The position numbers and the translations under genes were made by a program. Positions 52,277 through 60,547 of a stretch of DNA of 64,000 bases are shown in pieces. A model generated the notes under the pieces. The model saw nothing but the letters and a program-made list of their open reading frames with translations, searched no databases and was not told the DNA's origin. The stretch is from an uncultured Dysgonomonas sp. GTDB lineage: Bacteria > Bacteroidota > Bacteroidia > Bacteroidales > Dysgonomonadaceae. Position 1 is the first letter of the stretch. The number at the start of each line of letters is the position of its first letter. The DNA is taken from positions 95,465 to 159,464 of the forward strand of contig NZ_CAKUOF010000011.1 of the NCBI RefSeq assembly GCF_934668725.1. Reading direction: 5' to 3'.

Positions 52277-53080
52277 ATGAGTATCAGTAAATATATACTA
52301 ACCATTGTTGCAATAGTGTCTGCATTTATATTCACATCATGTGAAAAAGAGATAGATGTAGACCTTCGATCTTCAGAACCTAAATTAGTGATCGAAGGGC
52401 TTATAACAGCCGATTCTCTAGCAACAGTTAGACTTACTATGTCGAAAGATTTTAGTAGTAACAATACATTCGACCCAGTTTTGGGTGCTCTTGTTTCCGT
52501 TTCGGATGATAAAGGAAATTCTGAAATCTTAAAGATTGACACTTCGGGCATTTATAAAGCACAAAATTTGAGAGGTGTTCCCGGACGTACTTACAATCTC
52601 AAAGTAAATGTCGATGGGCAAGAATATACGGCATCATCTACCATGTCTCCGCATACGGTGAAGATCGATTCTATTACCATGTATTATATCCCTTTATTTA
52701 AATATGCCTGTCCAATGATTTATTTTCAGGATCCTAAAGGGTCTAAAAATTATTATCGTGAGTTATTGTATATAAATGGCAAACGTAAAAAACTAGACGA
52801 AGATGCTACTGATACCGATGATCGTGAGGGGTTTTATCTTAGTCGTCTAGTTCCGGCTTTTAAAGAGAATGGCAGCGATGAGGATCCAATAAAAAAGGGA
52901 GATACTATTACCGTAGAACATCAGTTATTAGACAAAGGTGCATATACTTTCTTCGAAACCTTGGGACGCATAGGTAATTCTCAAACTAATCCTACAAGCA
53001 ATATTGTGGGAGGTGCTTTAGGATATTTCAGTGCTTATACTTTTGATCGTAAGACTATAATTGCCGATTGGCCCGAATAA
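52277..53080 (+). CDS. DUF4249 family lipoprotein
   Basis: A 267-residue lipoprotein with signal peptide and lipobox (FIFTSCEKE, lipidated Cys22). The mature part begins EIDVDLRSSEPKLVIEGLITADSLATVRLTMSKDF, the DUF4249 signature, with an immunoglobulin-like or transthyretin-like beta fold suggested by ALVSVSDDKGNSEILKIDTSGIYKA and GRTYNLKVNVDGQEYTA. It is probably on the surface or inner leaflet of the outer membrane as the partner of the TonB receptor just upstream. Its substrate is unknown. Confidence 0.92.
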   Translation: MSISKYILTIVAIVSAFIFTSCEKEIDVDLRSSEPKLVIEGLITADSLATVRLTMSKDFSSNNTFDPVLGALVSVSDDKGNSEILKIDTSGIYKAQNLRGVPGRTYNLKVNVDGQEYTASSTMSPHTVKIDSITMYYIPLFKYACPMIYFQDPKGSKNYYRELLYINGKRKKLDEDATDTDDREGFYLSRLVPAFKENGSDEDPIKKGDTITVEHQLLDKGAYTFFETLGRIGNSQTNPTSNIVGGALGYFSAYTFDRKTIIADWPE

Positions 53081-53104
53081 GTTTATTAAATTCTTTTATA
53101 AATA

Positions 53105-53141
53105 AACCCCTTCAGTTTTTTACTGTAGGGGTTGCTTTTTT
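53105..53141 (+). terminator. Terminator of the TonB/DUF4249 unit
   Basis: A 12-position stem with one mismatch (53105-53116 with 53122-53133), 5-nt loop, is followed by six T's. Its right arm overlaps the -33 element of the next promoter, so the two units are tightly packed. Confidence 0.75.
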
Positions 53142-53162
53142 AGTCAAAGTGTTATAACTTTG
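53132..53162 (+). promoter_or_regulatory. Promoter of the DMT transporter
   Basis: A TTG (53132-53134) and perfect -7 box TAACTTTG (53155-53162) are separated by 20 nt. Transcription should start near 53168, giving a 125-nt leader. Confidence 0.65.
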
Positions 53163-53169
53163 CACCCCA

Positions 53170-53293
53170 GATAAGGTTTTTCGCGCTGTATCCCAACATT
53201 AGGGAAGAAAATTGGGGATATATGCAACCTTTTGTAAATTTTTAATTTTTACATGCCCTAATAGTTTAATGTAAAATTTAAATTATTTGAGTA
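53170..53293 (+). promoter_or_regulatory. Structured 5' leader with possible pseudoknot (candidate riboswitch)
   Basis: The leader can form an outer stem (AAGGTT 53173-53178 with AACCTT 53226-53231), a two-bp extension (53185-53186 with 53224-53225) and a capping stem (TATCCC-AA 53189-53196 with TTGGGGATA 53212-53220, one bulged G). The 15-nt loop contains ATTAGGG (53198-53204), perfectly complementary to CCCTAAT (53256-53262) beyond a second hairpin (TGTAAA 53233-53238 with TTTACA 53248-53253). Nested stems plus a loop-to-tail pairing suggest an H-type pseudoknot close to the start codon. I do not recognise a known class. Confidence 0.45.
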
Positions 53294-54196
53294 ATGAAGA
53301 AAAGTAGAATTTACTTAGCTCTTTTAGTCCTAGGTACCGCTTTTTGGGGAATCTCATTCCCACTTGTTAAGGAAGGTATTTCCATTGTACATCCATTTTC
53401 ATTTTTAATGTATCGTTTTTTATTGGCAGCCTTGGTTTTATCTGTCTTGTTTTTTAAGCAGGTGCAACAAATCAATTGGCAAACAGTAAAATATGGTGTA
53501 TGGGTCGGTATACCTCTTTTGTTGGCTATCTTATTACAAACTATTGGTTTGCAATATACATCATCAGCTAACGCCTCTTTTATATCGGGTATGGATGTGA
53601 TGCTGATACCCATTCTGAAATTTTTTGTGTTTCGAAAATCTATTAAGCCCAAAACCTGGCTGGCATGTACAATGGCATTAATCGGCTTGTATGTAATTGC
53701 TATGGCTTCGGCCGGTAGTGGCTTCAATAGAGGAGATATGTATGCCTTAGGTGGTGCAATTGCCTTTGCTGCTTATGTGCTACTGGTCGGAAAATATAAT
53801 CGCAAGGTCGAAACCATATCATTAGTAATTGTACAGTTGTATACATGCACAATAGTATATGCTGTGCTTGCTTTTATGACGGTTGATGTTAATCACTTAG
53901 TGCTACCTATGGATTGGAATGTGTGGAGAGCTGTTTTATTTACAGGTATATTTGCTACAGCATATATGTATGGAATGCAAAATGTGTCCCAAAAATATAT
54001 AGAAGAAGAAAAAGTAGCTCTAACTTATTTATGTGAGCCAATTTTTGCTACAATGGCCGCTTATATTCTCATTAGCGAGCCTATTACTATGCGTACCGTT
54101 ATTGGAGGCGGTCTTATTCTTCTTTCGATGTTTATTTCGGAATACCGCTTTAAGTATATTCCGTTTTTGAATACAGCGGATAAGGTTCATCAATGA
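53294..54196 (+). CDS. EamA-type DMT family transporter
   Basis: A 300-residue inner membrane protein with ten predicted helices in two EamA repeats. The first repeat opens with LGTAFWGISFPLVKEGISIVHPFSFLMYRFLLA and the second with RGDMYALGGAIAFAAYVLLVGKYNRK. The terminal LTYLCEPIFATMAAYILISEPITMRTVIGGGLILLSMFISE is the family's C-terminal signature. Members export amino acids, nucleosides or other metabolites; the substrate here is unknown. The structured leader may sense that compound. The 3' end overlaps the convergent gene at 54190 by 7 nt. Confidence 0.9.
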   Translation: MKKSRIYLALLVLGTAFWGISFPLVKEGISIVHPFSFLMYRFLLAALVLSVLFFKQVQQINWQTVKYGVWVGIPLLLAILLQTIGLQYTSSANASFISGMDVMLIPILKFFVFRKSIKPKTWLACTMALIGLYVIAMASAGSGFNRGDMYALGGAIAFAAYVLLVGKYNRKVETISLVIVQLYTCTIVYAVLAFMTVDVNHLVLPMDWNVWRAVLFTGIFATAYMYGMQNVSQKYIEEEKVALTYLCEPIFATMAAYILISEPITMRTVIGGGLILLSMFISEYRFKYIPFLNTADKVHQ

Positions 54197-54807
54197 CAGA
54201 ATGAAATAAGACTCAGTTTATTCTCATGACAGAAATCTATATTGTCTTTAAAGCCTTTGATGCTATTGTATACGAAGGCTTTAATTTCATCTTGTTCGCT
54301 TTCGGTACGCCACAACATTTCTATTTCGTTGTTGGATAATATTACATCTTGTAGATTATTACTTAATTGACTTATCTCAGGGTGAGTTATAGCCCCGGCC
54401 AATGGAAATGTGGCTACATCGGGTAAGCCTAAATCCGGAAAATTATTAAGTAATATTTCAGCAACGGTTGCTTCTACTCCAAAGTCAGATTTGAGATAGG
54501 TATCTATCAGTTCGGTTTCATTATCTAATTCGATATCCTGATTATATGGTAGTTGATGTCCCAGAAAAGAAAAAATAGAGATTAGTGCATACCAGTATGC
54601 ATGGGCTGAATGTTTACGATAAGGTTCGCCATGTATTATGTGACGTAAAGCTTCTCGGGTCGATATATGATTCTCCGAATCTTGACTTGCATAGTTTTTA
54701 AATACTTCATCCTTTTGGATTTGATCGAATAAGTGTGAATCGCATGAATCAAAAACTTGTTTAACCTTTTCGACATCGGCCGCGAATGAAAAAATACAAT
54801 ATCCCAT
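54190..54807 (-). CDS. Hypothetical cytosolic protein
   Basis: A 205-residue acidic protein without signal peptide or membrane segments. I do not recognise a family with confidence. Its opening (MGYCIFSFAADVEKVKQVF) followed by HISTREALRHIIHGEPYRKHSAHAYWYALISIFSFLGHQLP resembles a group of bacterial hypothetical proteins of about 200 residues that carry a His-rich helix; no catalytic motif is apparent. It converges with the DMT transporter, overlapping by 7 nt, and stands alone. Confidence 0.75.
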   Translation of the reverse strand: MGYCIFSFAADVEKVKQVFDSCDSHLFDQIQKDEVFKNYASQDSENHISTREALRHIIHGEPYRKHSAHAYWYALISIFSFLGHQLPYNQDIELDNETELIDTYLKSDFGVEATVAEILLNNFPDLGLPDVATFPLAGAITHPEISQLSNNLQDVILSNNEIEMLWRTESEQDEIKAFVYNSIKGFKDNIDFCHENKLSLISFCH

Positions 54808-54987
54808 AATGTTATTAAAGTTTGACGTTAAAAAAGTATCTGACTTTCTGGCTAAGAGTCACAATATATGAAATATATTATTGACAATGATTTAAAATTA
54901 TGCTATTTTTGAACATATTTATAAAGCATGTTTTGCATATTTATTTTCATTTCCGGCTATTCAAAATGTCAGAATGGAAGTTTCTTA

Positions 54988-54995
54988 TAACTTTG
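54988..54995 (+). promoter_or_regulatory. -7 box for thyA
   Basis: TAACTTTG, a perfect TAnnTTTG box, lies 43 nt before the thyA start. No clear -33 element was seen. Confidence 0.45.
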
Positions 54996-55038
54996 TAATG
55001 CGGCAATAAAACTTTAATAATACTTAATAGCGAAAAAA

Positions 55039-55833
55039 ATGAAGCAATATATAGATTTAGTACAACGTGTTCTGACCGAAGGAGTCAAGAAAGAAGATCG
55101 TACCGGTACCGGAACCATAAGTGTATTTGGTCATCAAAGCCGTTATAATTTGGCGGATGGTTTTCCTTTGGTTACGACTAAAAAGCTGCACTTAAAATCT
55201 ATCATCTATGAATTGTTGTGGTTTTTGGCAGGAGACACCAATGCTAAATATTTGCAGGATAACGGAGTCCGTATCTGGAATGAATGGGCTGATGAGAATG
55301 GCGATTTAGGTCATATTTACGGGTTTCAATGGCGTTCGTGGCCCGATTATACTGGTGGGCACATCGATCAGATTACTGAGGTTGTAAATTCTATTAAAAA
55401 TAATCCCGATTCGCGTCGTCTGATTGTTAGTGCGTGGAATGTAGCTGATATTCCAAACATGAACTTGCCTCCCTGTCACGCCTTCTTTCAGTTTTACGTA
55501 GCTAATGGTAAATTAAGCCTACAATTATATCAACGAAGTGCGGATATATTTTTGGGAGTTCCTTTCAATATTGCCTCTTATGCCTTACTGCTTCAGATGA
55601 TGGCTCAAGTTACAGGGCTTGAGGCGGGCGAATTTGTGCATACTTTGGGAGACGCACACATATATACTAATCATATCGATCAGTTGAAAATGCAAATAGG
55701 ACGTGATTTGAGAGCTTTACCTAAAATGATCATTAATCCCGATGTAAAAAGCATATTCGATTTTAAATATGAAGATTTCAAACTAGAGGGATACGATCCG
55801 CATCCGCATATAAAAGGAGAAGTTGCTGTTTGA
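55039..55833 (+). CDS. thyA: Thymidylate synthase
   Basis: A 264-residue enzyme (identical in length to the E. coli protein) making dTMP from dUMP with methylene-tetrahydrofolate. Motifs: EDRTGTGTISVFGHQSRYNLADGFPLVTTKKL, GHIYGFQWRSWP, the catalytic LPPCHAFFQFYV (Cys146), LYQRSADIFLGVPFNIASYALL, and HTLGDAHIYTNHIDQ. The dihydrofolate reductase gene that often follows thyA is absent; instead the next 0.5 kb is the AG-repeat leader of a surface operon. Confidence 0.98.
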   Translation: MKQYIDLVQRVLTEGVKKEDRTGTGTISVFGHQSRYNLADGFPLVTTKKLHLKSIIYELLWFLAGDTNAKYLQDNGVRIWNEWADENGDLGHIYGFQWRSWPDYTGGHIDQITEVVNSIKNNPDSRRLIVSAWNVADIPNMNLPPCHAFFQFYVANGKLSLQLYQRSADIFLGVPFNIASYALLLQMMAQVTGLEAGEFVHTLGDAHIYTNHIDQLKMQIGRDLRALPKMIINPDVKSIFDFKYEDFKLEGYDPHPHIKGEVAV

Positions 55834-55875
55834 TACTATATGCAAACCGGAAGAGATAAATTTTATAAATGAAAG

Positions 55876-55906
55876 TTTGTCTCTTTCGGTATAAATACTA
55901 ACTTTG
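55876..55906 (+). promoter_or_regulatory. Promoter of the surface operon
   Basis: TTTG (55876-55879) and perfect -7 box TAACTTTG (55899-55906) are spaced 19 nt, an ideal Bacteroidota promoter. Transcription should begin near 55913, upstream of the AG-repeat leader ORF. Confidence 0.75.
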
Positions 55907-55935
55907 CCCTTGTAAAATAACTCTTTACGCTGATA

Positions 55936-56076
<141 letters not shown>

Positions 56077-56104
56077 CAACCATGCTGGTAATAAAAATAT
56101 TTTA

Positions 56105-56127
56105 GGCGGATTTTTCCGTCTTTTTTT
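56105..56127 (+). terminator. Terminator-like hairpin in the surface-operon leader
   Basis: A 6-bp stem GGCGGA/TCCGTC (56105-56110 with 56115-56120, one G-U pair), 4-nt loop, is followed by seven T's. It lies 29 nt after the stop of the leader ORF and 240 nt before the first surface gene, so it can act as an attenuator. Confidence 0.55.
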
Positions 56128-56288
56128 GTTTCAGTGTCTTTTTTACACACAAATTTATTGTAAACAATATTTCCCCTATAAATATATTGATAGTTGTTTG
56201 AGTAAACGTTTTCGTATTACCGATTTGTTTTTTGTTGTCGTTCAGAATTGGTATGAATTATGCGTTTACTTACGGAACAACTATGTCC

Positions 56289-56321
56289 GGCAGCGACTTG
56301 TAGTGATTACAGGTTGCTGCT
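56289..56321 (+). promoter_or_regulatory. Long leader hairpin upstream of the first surface gene
   Basis: A stem of about 14 bp (56289-56302 with 56308-56321, three or so G-U pairs) has a GTGAT loop and ends 48 nt before the start codon. It has no pure T-run after it, so it is more likely an RNA-stability or regulatory element than a terminator. Confidence 0.5.
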
Positions 56322-56368
56322 CTTTCTCTGAAATATCCGAAAATCTACTAACTAATTCATATAAACAA

Positions 56369-56950
56369 ATGAAAACTATCTTGTTACTGATCTTAACTTT
56401 TATCGTAGTTCCCCTTCATCCTCAGGTCGGCATCAATACTAAAACCCCTCATAGCAGTGCTGCTCTGGAGATAGCCAGTCCGACTAACAATCAAGGGGTA
56501 CTTTTACCCCGCATGAATACTACCTCCAAACAAGCTATTGCCAGTCCGGCTTCGGGACTGTTAGTGTATGATACCGACAAGCAATGCCTCTCTCAAAATG
56601 TAGGAAGTGAAACGAATCCTGTTTGGATATGCTTGGCACAGAATCAGACACGTTTTTTTTACATGCCTTCTGTTGCAATCAGTGCCAAAACGCTTGGAGT
56701 AGTTGCCACACCTTTAGATCTTTATAACGAATACAAAAAACAATTTGCTACTCCTATGGCCAAAAGTGTCAGTGCTCCGGTGGCTATTCCTTATTTTCCT
56801 GCGGCAGCCGATCTGCACTATTATATTACTTATTATGATTCGGATGTTATTAAGATCAACAGTGTAAGTAATGATGGAAAAGTGAGCTATGAAATTATAA
56901 AAGTGGCTGATTATAATTCGTTTATGAACGTTGTGTTTGTCGTGAAATAA
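56369..56950 (+). CDS. Secreted protein of the surface operon (paralog A)
   Basis: A 193-residue exported protein with signal peptide MKTILLLILTFIVVPLHP, then QVGINTKTPHSSAALEI and NQGVLLPRMNT, the conserved start of many secreted Bacteroidota proteins with fibre-like or surface roles. A central segment has PASGLLVYDTDKQCLSQNVG and WICLAQNQTRFFYMPS. The C-terminal half is a unique domain with YYITYYDSDVIKINSVSNDGKVSYEI. The frame is open upstream without stops to 56069, so an extended form starting in the leader cannot be excluded. It is homologous to 58479-59057. Confidence 0.82.
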   Translation: MKTILLLILTFIVVPLHPQVGINTKTPHSSAALEIASPTNNQGVLLPRMNTTSKQAIASPASGLLVYDTDKQCLSQNVGSETNPVWICLAQNQTRFFYMPSVAISAKTLGVVATPLDLYNEYKKQFATPMAKSVSAPVAIPYFPAAADLHYYITYYDSDVIKINSVSNDGKVSYEIIKVADYNSFMNVVFVVK

Positions 56951-56969
56951 GCATATTAATTTTATTGTA

Positions 56970-58460
56970 ATGAAAAAAATAATACTCATATTATTGCTAA
57001 TACTTACCCAGCAGGTTTATTCTCAAAAAGAAGCGTACCACTGGTATTTCGGAACTAATACAGGTCTAGATTTTTCTAATACTCATACAGAATCAACTTC
57101 GCTGGGAAATGTTTTAGGAGTGCCAAATACTGTTCAGGGGCCCATAAATACTTTTGAAGGTTGTTTTTCCATATCAGATAAAAATGGTAATTTTTTGTTT
57201 GCTTCCGATGGAATGACCGTTTATAATAAGAACCTGGCTATTATGCAGAATGGTACCGGACTTTTGGGGCATCCATCTTCTACTAATTCGGGTATTGTCA
57301 TTCCTGTGCCCGATAATCCGGCCTTATATTATATTGTAACGGCTCCCGATCGAAATAATACAGCACCGGGTCTTTGTTATTCGACAGTAAATATGTCTTC
57401 CAATGGAGGACTGGGAGCTGTGGTATTAAAAAATGTATCTCTTACATTTGGAAGTTCCGGTTATCCCGTCAATCATGCTTATGAAAACCTAACAGCAGTA
57501 GGGCACGCCAATGGAAAAGATTATTGGGTGGTAAGTCGTGTCAGAAGTAAAATATTCGCCTGGCTGATTACCTCTGCTGGGATCAATGTTACTCCGGTGA
57601 TTTCAGAAATTGGTATGGATTTAGGGATTCCAACAGTTGCACCCAGTAGTATAGGGGTAGGGGCGATTAAAATTTCACCTGACGGTAAACGCATTATTCA
57701 TGCCGACTATCGATTTGGTTCGGATCATTATCTAACTATAGGAAACTTTGACACCTCTACGGGTAAAGCTTCAAGCTTTCAGTTTGTTTCTACTTTTCTG
57801 GAGAATTTATATAGTCTCGAATTTTCTCCCACAGCTAACTATCTTTATTTTACGGCTATTGAGAGAGAACATCGAGGACTTTATGTTAAGCCGATTAATA
57901 ATATATCAGCTCCATTTACAAAGATCTTATCTAATATAGATAATGTACAACTAGGACCCGATAATAGAATTTATGCTATTGGAAATATGCAGTCTTCTTT
58001 ATGGATTATTCTGGATCCTGATAACGGCGGAAAACAAATAGCTGAAGTTCCCAATAAGTTTGTATCTCCTCGTTTGCCAAAGTTGGGACTTCCTCCCTTC
58101 ATTACCTCTTTCTTTAATATAAAACCGATAAAAGGGAAAGAGTTGGTCTGTGTAGGTAATGATGCCGAATACAGTGTCGAGATACCCTCTATTGGCAGTG
58201 GAACTCAGCAAATAGCTTATCTCGAATGGGATTTCGGAGACGGAACACCTGTCGTAAAAGATTATAATATGAGTGCTTCGGTAACAACATATAAACAAAT
58301 CCATAAATATGAAAATAAAGGTATTTATACTATTCGGGTTACCCCTTATATGGTTAATGGCTTACCCGAAAATAGTAAAATTACCACTATAGCCTCTACT
58401 ATAGCCGAATGTAAAATAGTTACCAATAAAATGATAAGAAGTGACCTTTTACCTAATTAA
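56970..58460 (+). CDS. Secreted beta-propeller-like protein with PKD domain
   Basis: A 496-residue exported protein (signal peptide MKKIILILLLILTQQVYS). The N-terminal ~370 residues have repeated patterns of a beta-propeller-like fold (WYFGTNTGLDF, LFASDGMTVYN, SPDGKRIIHADYRFG, SPTANYLYFTAIE), a form common in Bacteroidota gliding and surface-adhesion proteins. The C-terminal region (about 390-485) is a PKD-like domain: YLEWDFGDGTPVVKDYN and YENKGIYTIRVTP. No type IX secretion C-terminal signal is obvious. It sits 19 nt after paralog A and 18 nt before paralog B, so the three are one operon. Confidence 0.85.
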   Translation: MKKIILILLLILTQQVYSQKEAYHWYFGTNTGLDFSNTHTESTSLGNVLGVPNTVQGPINTFEGCFSISDKNGNFLFASDGMTVYNKNLAIMQNGTGLLGHPSSTNSGIVIPVPDNPALYYIVTAPDRNNTAPGLCYSTVNMSSNGGLGAVVLKNVSLTFGSSGYPVNHAYENLTAVGHANGKDYWVVSRVRSKIFAWLITSAGINVTPVISEIGMDLGIPTVAPSSIGVGAIKISPDGKRIIHADYRFGSDHYLTIGNFDTSTGKASSFQFVSTFLENLYSLEFSPTANYLYFTAIEREHRGLYVKPINNISAPFTKILSNIDNVQLGPDNRIYAIGNMQSSLWIILDPDNGGKQIAEVPNKFVSPRLPKLGLPPFITSFFNIKPIKGKELVCVGNDAEYSVEIPSIGSGTQQIAYLEWDFGDGTPVVKDYNMSASVTTYKQIHKYENKGIYTIRVTPYMVNGLPENSKITTIASTIAECKIVTNKMIRSDLLPN

Positions 58461-58478
58461 CCTACAATAATAACCAAG

Positions 58479-59057
58479 ATGAATAGAATCATATTACTTA
58501 CGCTTACCTTGTTTCTTTCTCATTTGGCTCATTGCCAAATCGGAGTGAATACCGAAAGCCCTCATAGTACTGCCGCCCTCGAAATCAACAGCCTTAACCA
58601 AGGAGTTCTTCTTCCGAGGCTTACCACTCTTGATAAAGAATCTATAGCTACACCTGCCAATGGACTGTTGGTTTATGACATCGATAAGCAATGTATATCT
58701 CAGAATATTGGCACGGAAACCAATCCTCAATGGATTTGTCTGACCCAAAATCAGACACGCTTCTTTTATATGCCCTCAATAAATATTCCGACACCTAACT
58801 TAGGAGTAGTATCTACTCCGCTGGATCTTTATGAAGAATATAAGAAACAGTTTAATATTCCGGCAGGTAAAAATCCAACAGCACCTGCTAATATACCCTA
58901 TTATACGAGTGCCGATCAGTTATATTATTATGTTACCTATTACGATAAGAATGTGATGAATATTACCAATATCAGTGATGAGGGAAAAGTTAGTTATTCT
59001 ATAATAAAAAAGGCTGATTATGATACTTATATGAATGTTATCTTTGTAATTAAATAA
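58479..59057 (+). CDS. Secreted protein of the surface operon (paralog B)
   Basis: A 192-residue exported protein (signal peptide MNRIILLTLTLFLSHLAHC), then QIGVNTESPHSTAALEI and NQGVLLPRLTT. It is similar to paralog A along its whole length: WICL.QNQTRFFYMPS, LGVV.TPLDLY.EYKKQF, YYVTYYDKNVMNITNISDEGKVSYSIIKKADYDTYMNVIFVIK. The two paralogs bracket the propeller/PKD protein, suggesting that they form a complex or surface structure with it. No terminator was clear after it. Confidence 0.85.
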   Translation: MNRIILLTLTLFLSHLAHCQIGVNTESPHSTAALEINSLNQGVLLPRLTTLDKESIATPANGLLVYDIDKQCISQNIGTETNPQWICLTQNQTRFFYMPSINIPTPNLGVVSTPLDLYEEYKKQFNIPAGKNPTAPANIPYYTSADQLYYYVTYYDKNVMNITNISDEGKVSYSIIKKADYDTYMNVIFVIK

Positions 59058-59174
59058 CAAGAGGAGATGTTCTTTGTGTTTTTCAGCAAGAGGAATACTT
59101 TGTTTTCATATGCTTTTTTCAGATAAAACGTCGATATATTTTCTTTAAAAGAGAAAGTTTATTTCTAAATACAC

Positions 59175-59182
59175 TACCTTTG
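59175..59182 (+). promoter_or_regulatory. -7 box for the trans-sulfuration gene
   Basis: TACCTTTG, a perfect TAnnTTTG box, lies 30 nt before the start. No SAM riboswitch was recognised in the leader. Confidence 0.45.
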
Positions 59183-59212
59183 GTAGTAGAAATAATATAG
59201 AGTATTGTTATT

Positions 59213-60463
59213 ATGGAATTAGAAGATTGTCAAAGCGAGAAATTTGCTACTCGTATAATTGGGGCTAAGTTTAAAAGGGAAGATGCACATGGAGCTATAA
59301 GTATGCCTATCTATCGGAATGCAGCATTTGAATATCCATCTTCGGAAGCAATTGCAAATGCTTTTCAAAACAAAACCGATAGCCATACGTATACCCGTAT
59401 ATCTAACCCTACGGTCGAAAATCTGGAGTTGAGAATAAAAGCGGCATCGGGTGCCGAAAATGTGATGCTCGTAAGTTCGGGTATGGCTTCTATCTCAAAT
59501 ACATTTATGGCACTGGCTTATGCAGGTAGTAATATTGTAACATCTCCTCATTTATTTGGCAACACTTTCTCCTTATTTCAATTTACATTAGCAGAATTCG
59601 GAGTAGAGGTAAGATTTGTAAATACAGATAACTTATCGGAAATAGAATCTGCTATTGATGATAATACTTGTGCTTTCTTTTGCGAGTTGATAACCAATCC
59701 TCATATGGAGATCGCAGATCTTCCGAAGATTGCTGCTATAACCAAAGCAAAAGGCGTTCCTTTAATTGTGGATACTACGATTGTACCTTGGTGCGGATTC
59801 TCGGCTAAGAAACAGGGTGTAGATATCGAGGTTGTTTCCACTACCAAATATGTATCGGGAGGAGCGACCAGCGTTGGCGGTGCTATTCTCGATTATGGAA
59901 CTTTTGACTGGTCGAAAAATAAGAAGTTGTCGAAAGTAATACCTACTGCTTCGATGTCAGCATTTATGTTTAAAATAAAACGCGAGATTGCCCGTAATAT
60001 GGGTGCTTGCATGGATTCCGAAACGGCATCATTGCAGGCTCTGGGAATGGAATCACTACAATTGCGCTTTAATCATATGTCGCAGACAGCCTATGAGTTG
60101 GCTCAATATCTTTCGGATATTGATAAAGTAAAGAAGGTGGGATATACTAAATTAGATAGTTCGCCTTATAAAAAGATTTCCGATCAATTGTTTCCCTCTA
60201 ATCCGGGTGCCATGCTCACTTTTAATCTGGCAACGAAAGAAGATTGTTACCGTTTTATGGATCGTTTGAAAGTTATTCGCAGAGCAACCAATTTGTTTGA
60301 TAATAAGACTTTGATTATACATCCCGAATCTACGATCTATGGTACTTTTACTGCCGAAATGAAGCAAGTGATGGGTATCGAAGATAATCTGTTGCGCTTG
60401 TCGGTAGGTCTTGAAGATATAGAAGACTTGAAGAAAGATATTCTACAGGCTTTAGCTTATTAA
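59213..60463 (+). CDS. Cys/Met metabolism PLP-dependent enzyme
   Basis: A 416-residue trans-sulfuration enzyme of the MetB/MetC/MetY/MegL group. Motifs: PIYRNAAFEYPSSEAIANAFQ, HTYTRISNPTVENLELRIKAASGAENVMLVSSGMASI, LPKIAAITKAKGVPLIVDTTIVPWCGFSAKKQGVDIEVVSTTKYVSGGATSVGGAI with the PLP Lys in STTKY (about residue 210), and ESTIYGTFTAEMK...LLRLSVGLEDIEDL. The pattern FELITNPHMEIADLPKI and the residue after TTK fit an O-acetylhomoserine sulfhydrylase or cystathionine synthase more than a lyase; the exact reaction is uncertain. It has a very strong terminator. Confidence 0.9.
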   Translation: MELEDCQSEKFATRIIGAKFKREDAHGAISMPIYRNAAFEYPSSEAIANAFQNKTDSHTYTRISNPTVENLELRIKAASGAENVMLVSSGMASISNTFMALAYAGSNIVTSPHLFGNTFSLFQFTLAEFGVEVRFVNTDNLSEIESAIDDNTCAFFCELITNPHMEIADLPKIAAITKAKGVPLIVDTTIVPWCGFSAKKQGVDIEVVSTTKYVSGGATSVGGAILDYGTFDWSKNKKLSKVIPTASMSAFMFKIKREIARNMGACMDSETASLQALGMESLQLRFNHMSQTAYELAQYLSDIDKVKKVGYTKLDSSPYKKISDQLFPSNPGAMLTFNLATKEDCYRFMDRLKVIRRATNLFDNKTLIIHPESTIYGTFTAEMKQVMGIEDNLLRLSVGLEDIEDLKKDILQALAY

Positions 60464-60484
60464 AGCTATAAGTACCAATATAAT

Positions 60485-60519
60485 AAAATCCCGATCAGTT
60501 TTAACCTGATCGGGATTTT
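60485..60519 (+). terminator. Terminator of the trans-sulfuration gene
   Basis: A 14-bp perfect stem AAAATCCCGATCAG (60485-60498 with 60506-60519), 7-nt loop, is followed by T-rich sequence. It lies between convergent genes. Confidence 0.85.
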
Positions 60520-60547
60520 CGTTTCTCTGTCACAAAAAGGCTGTGAC

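Noticed and set aside
56126..56950. Long form of paralog A beginning at a TTG in the leader
   Set aside because: A typical signal peptide begins at ATG 56369, and the upstream translation is rich in Cys, Phe and Tyr like noncoding AT-rich DNA. The extended frame is kept only as part of the slippage hypothesis.
59058..59212. SAM riboswitch before the trans-sulfuration gene
   Set aside because: Only a -7 box was found; no SAM-I or SAM-II type conserved sequence could be seen.
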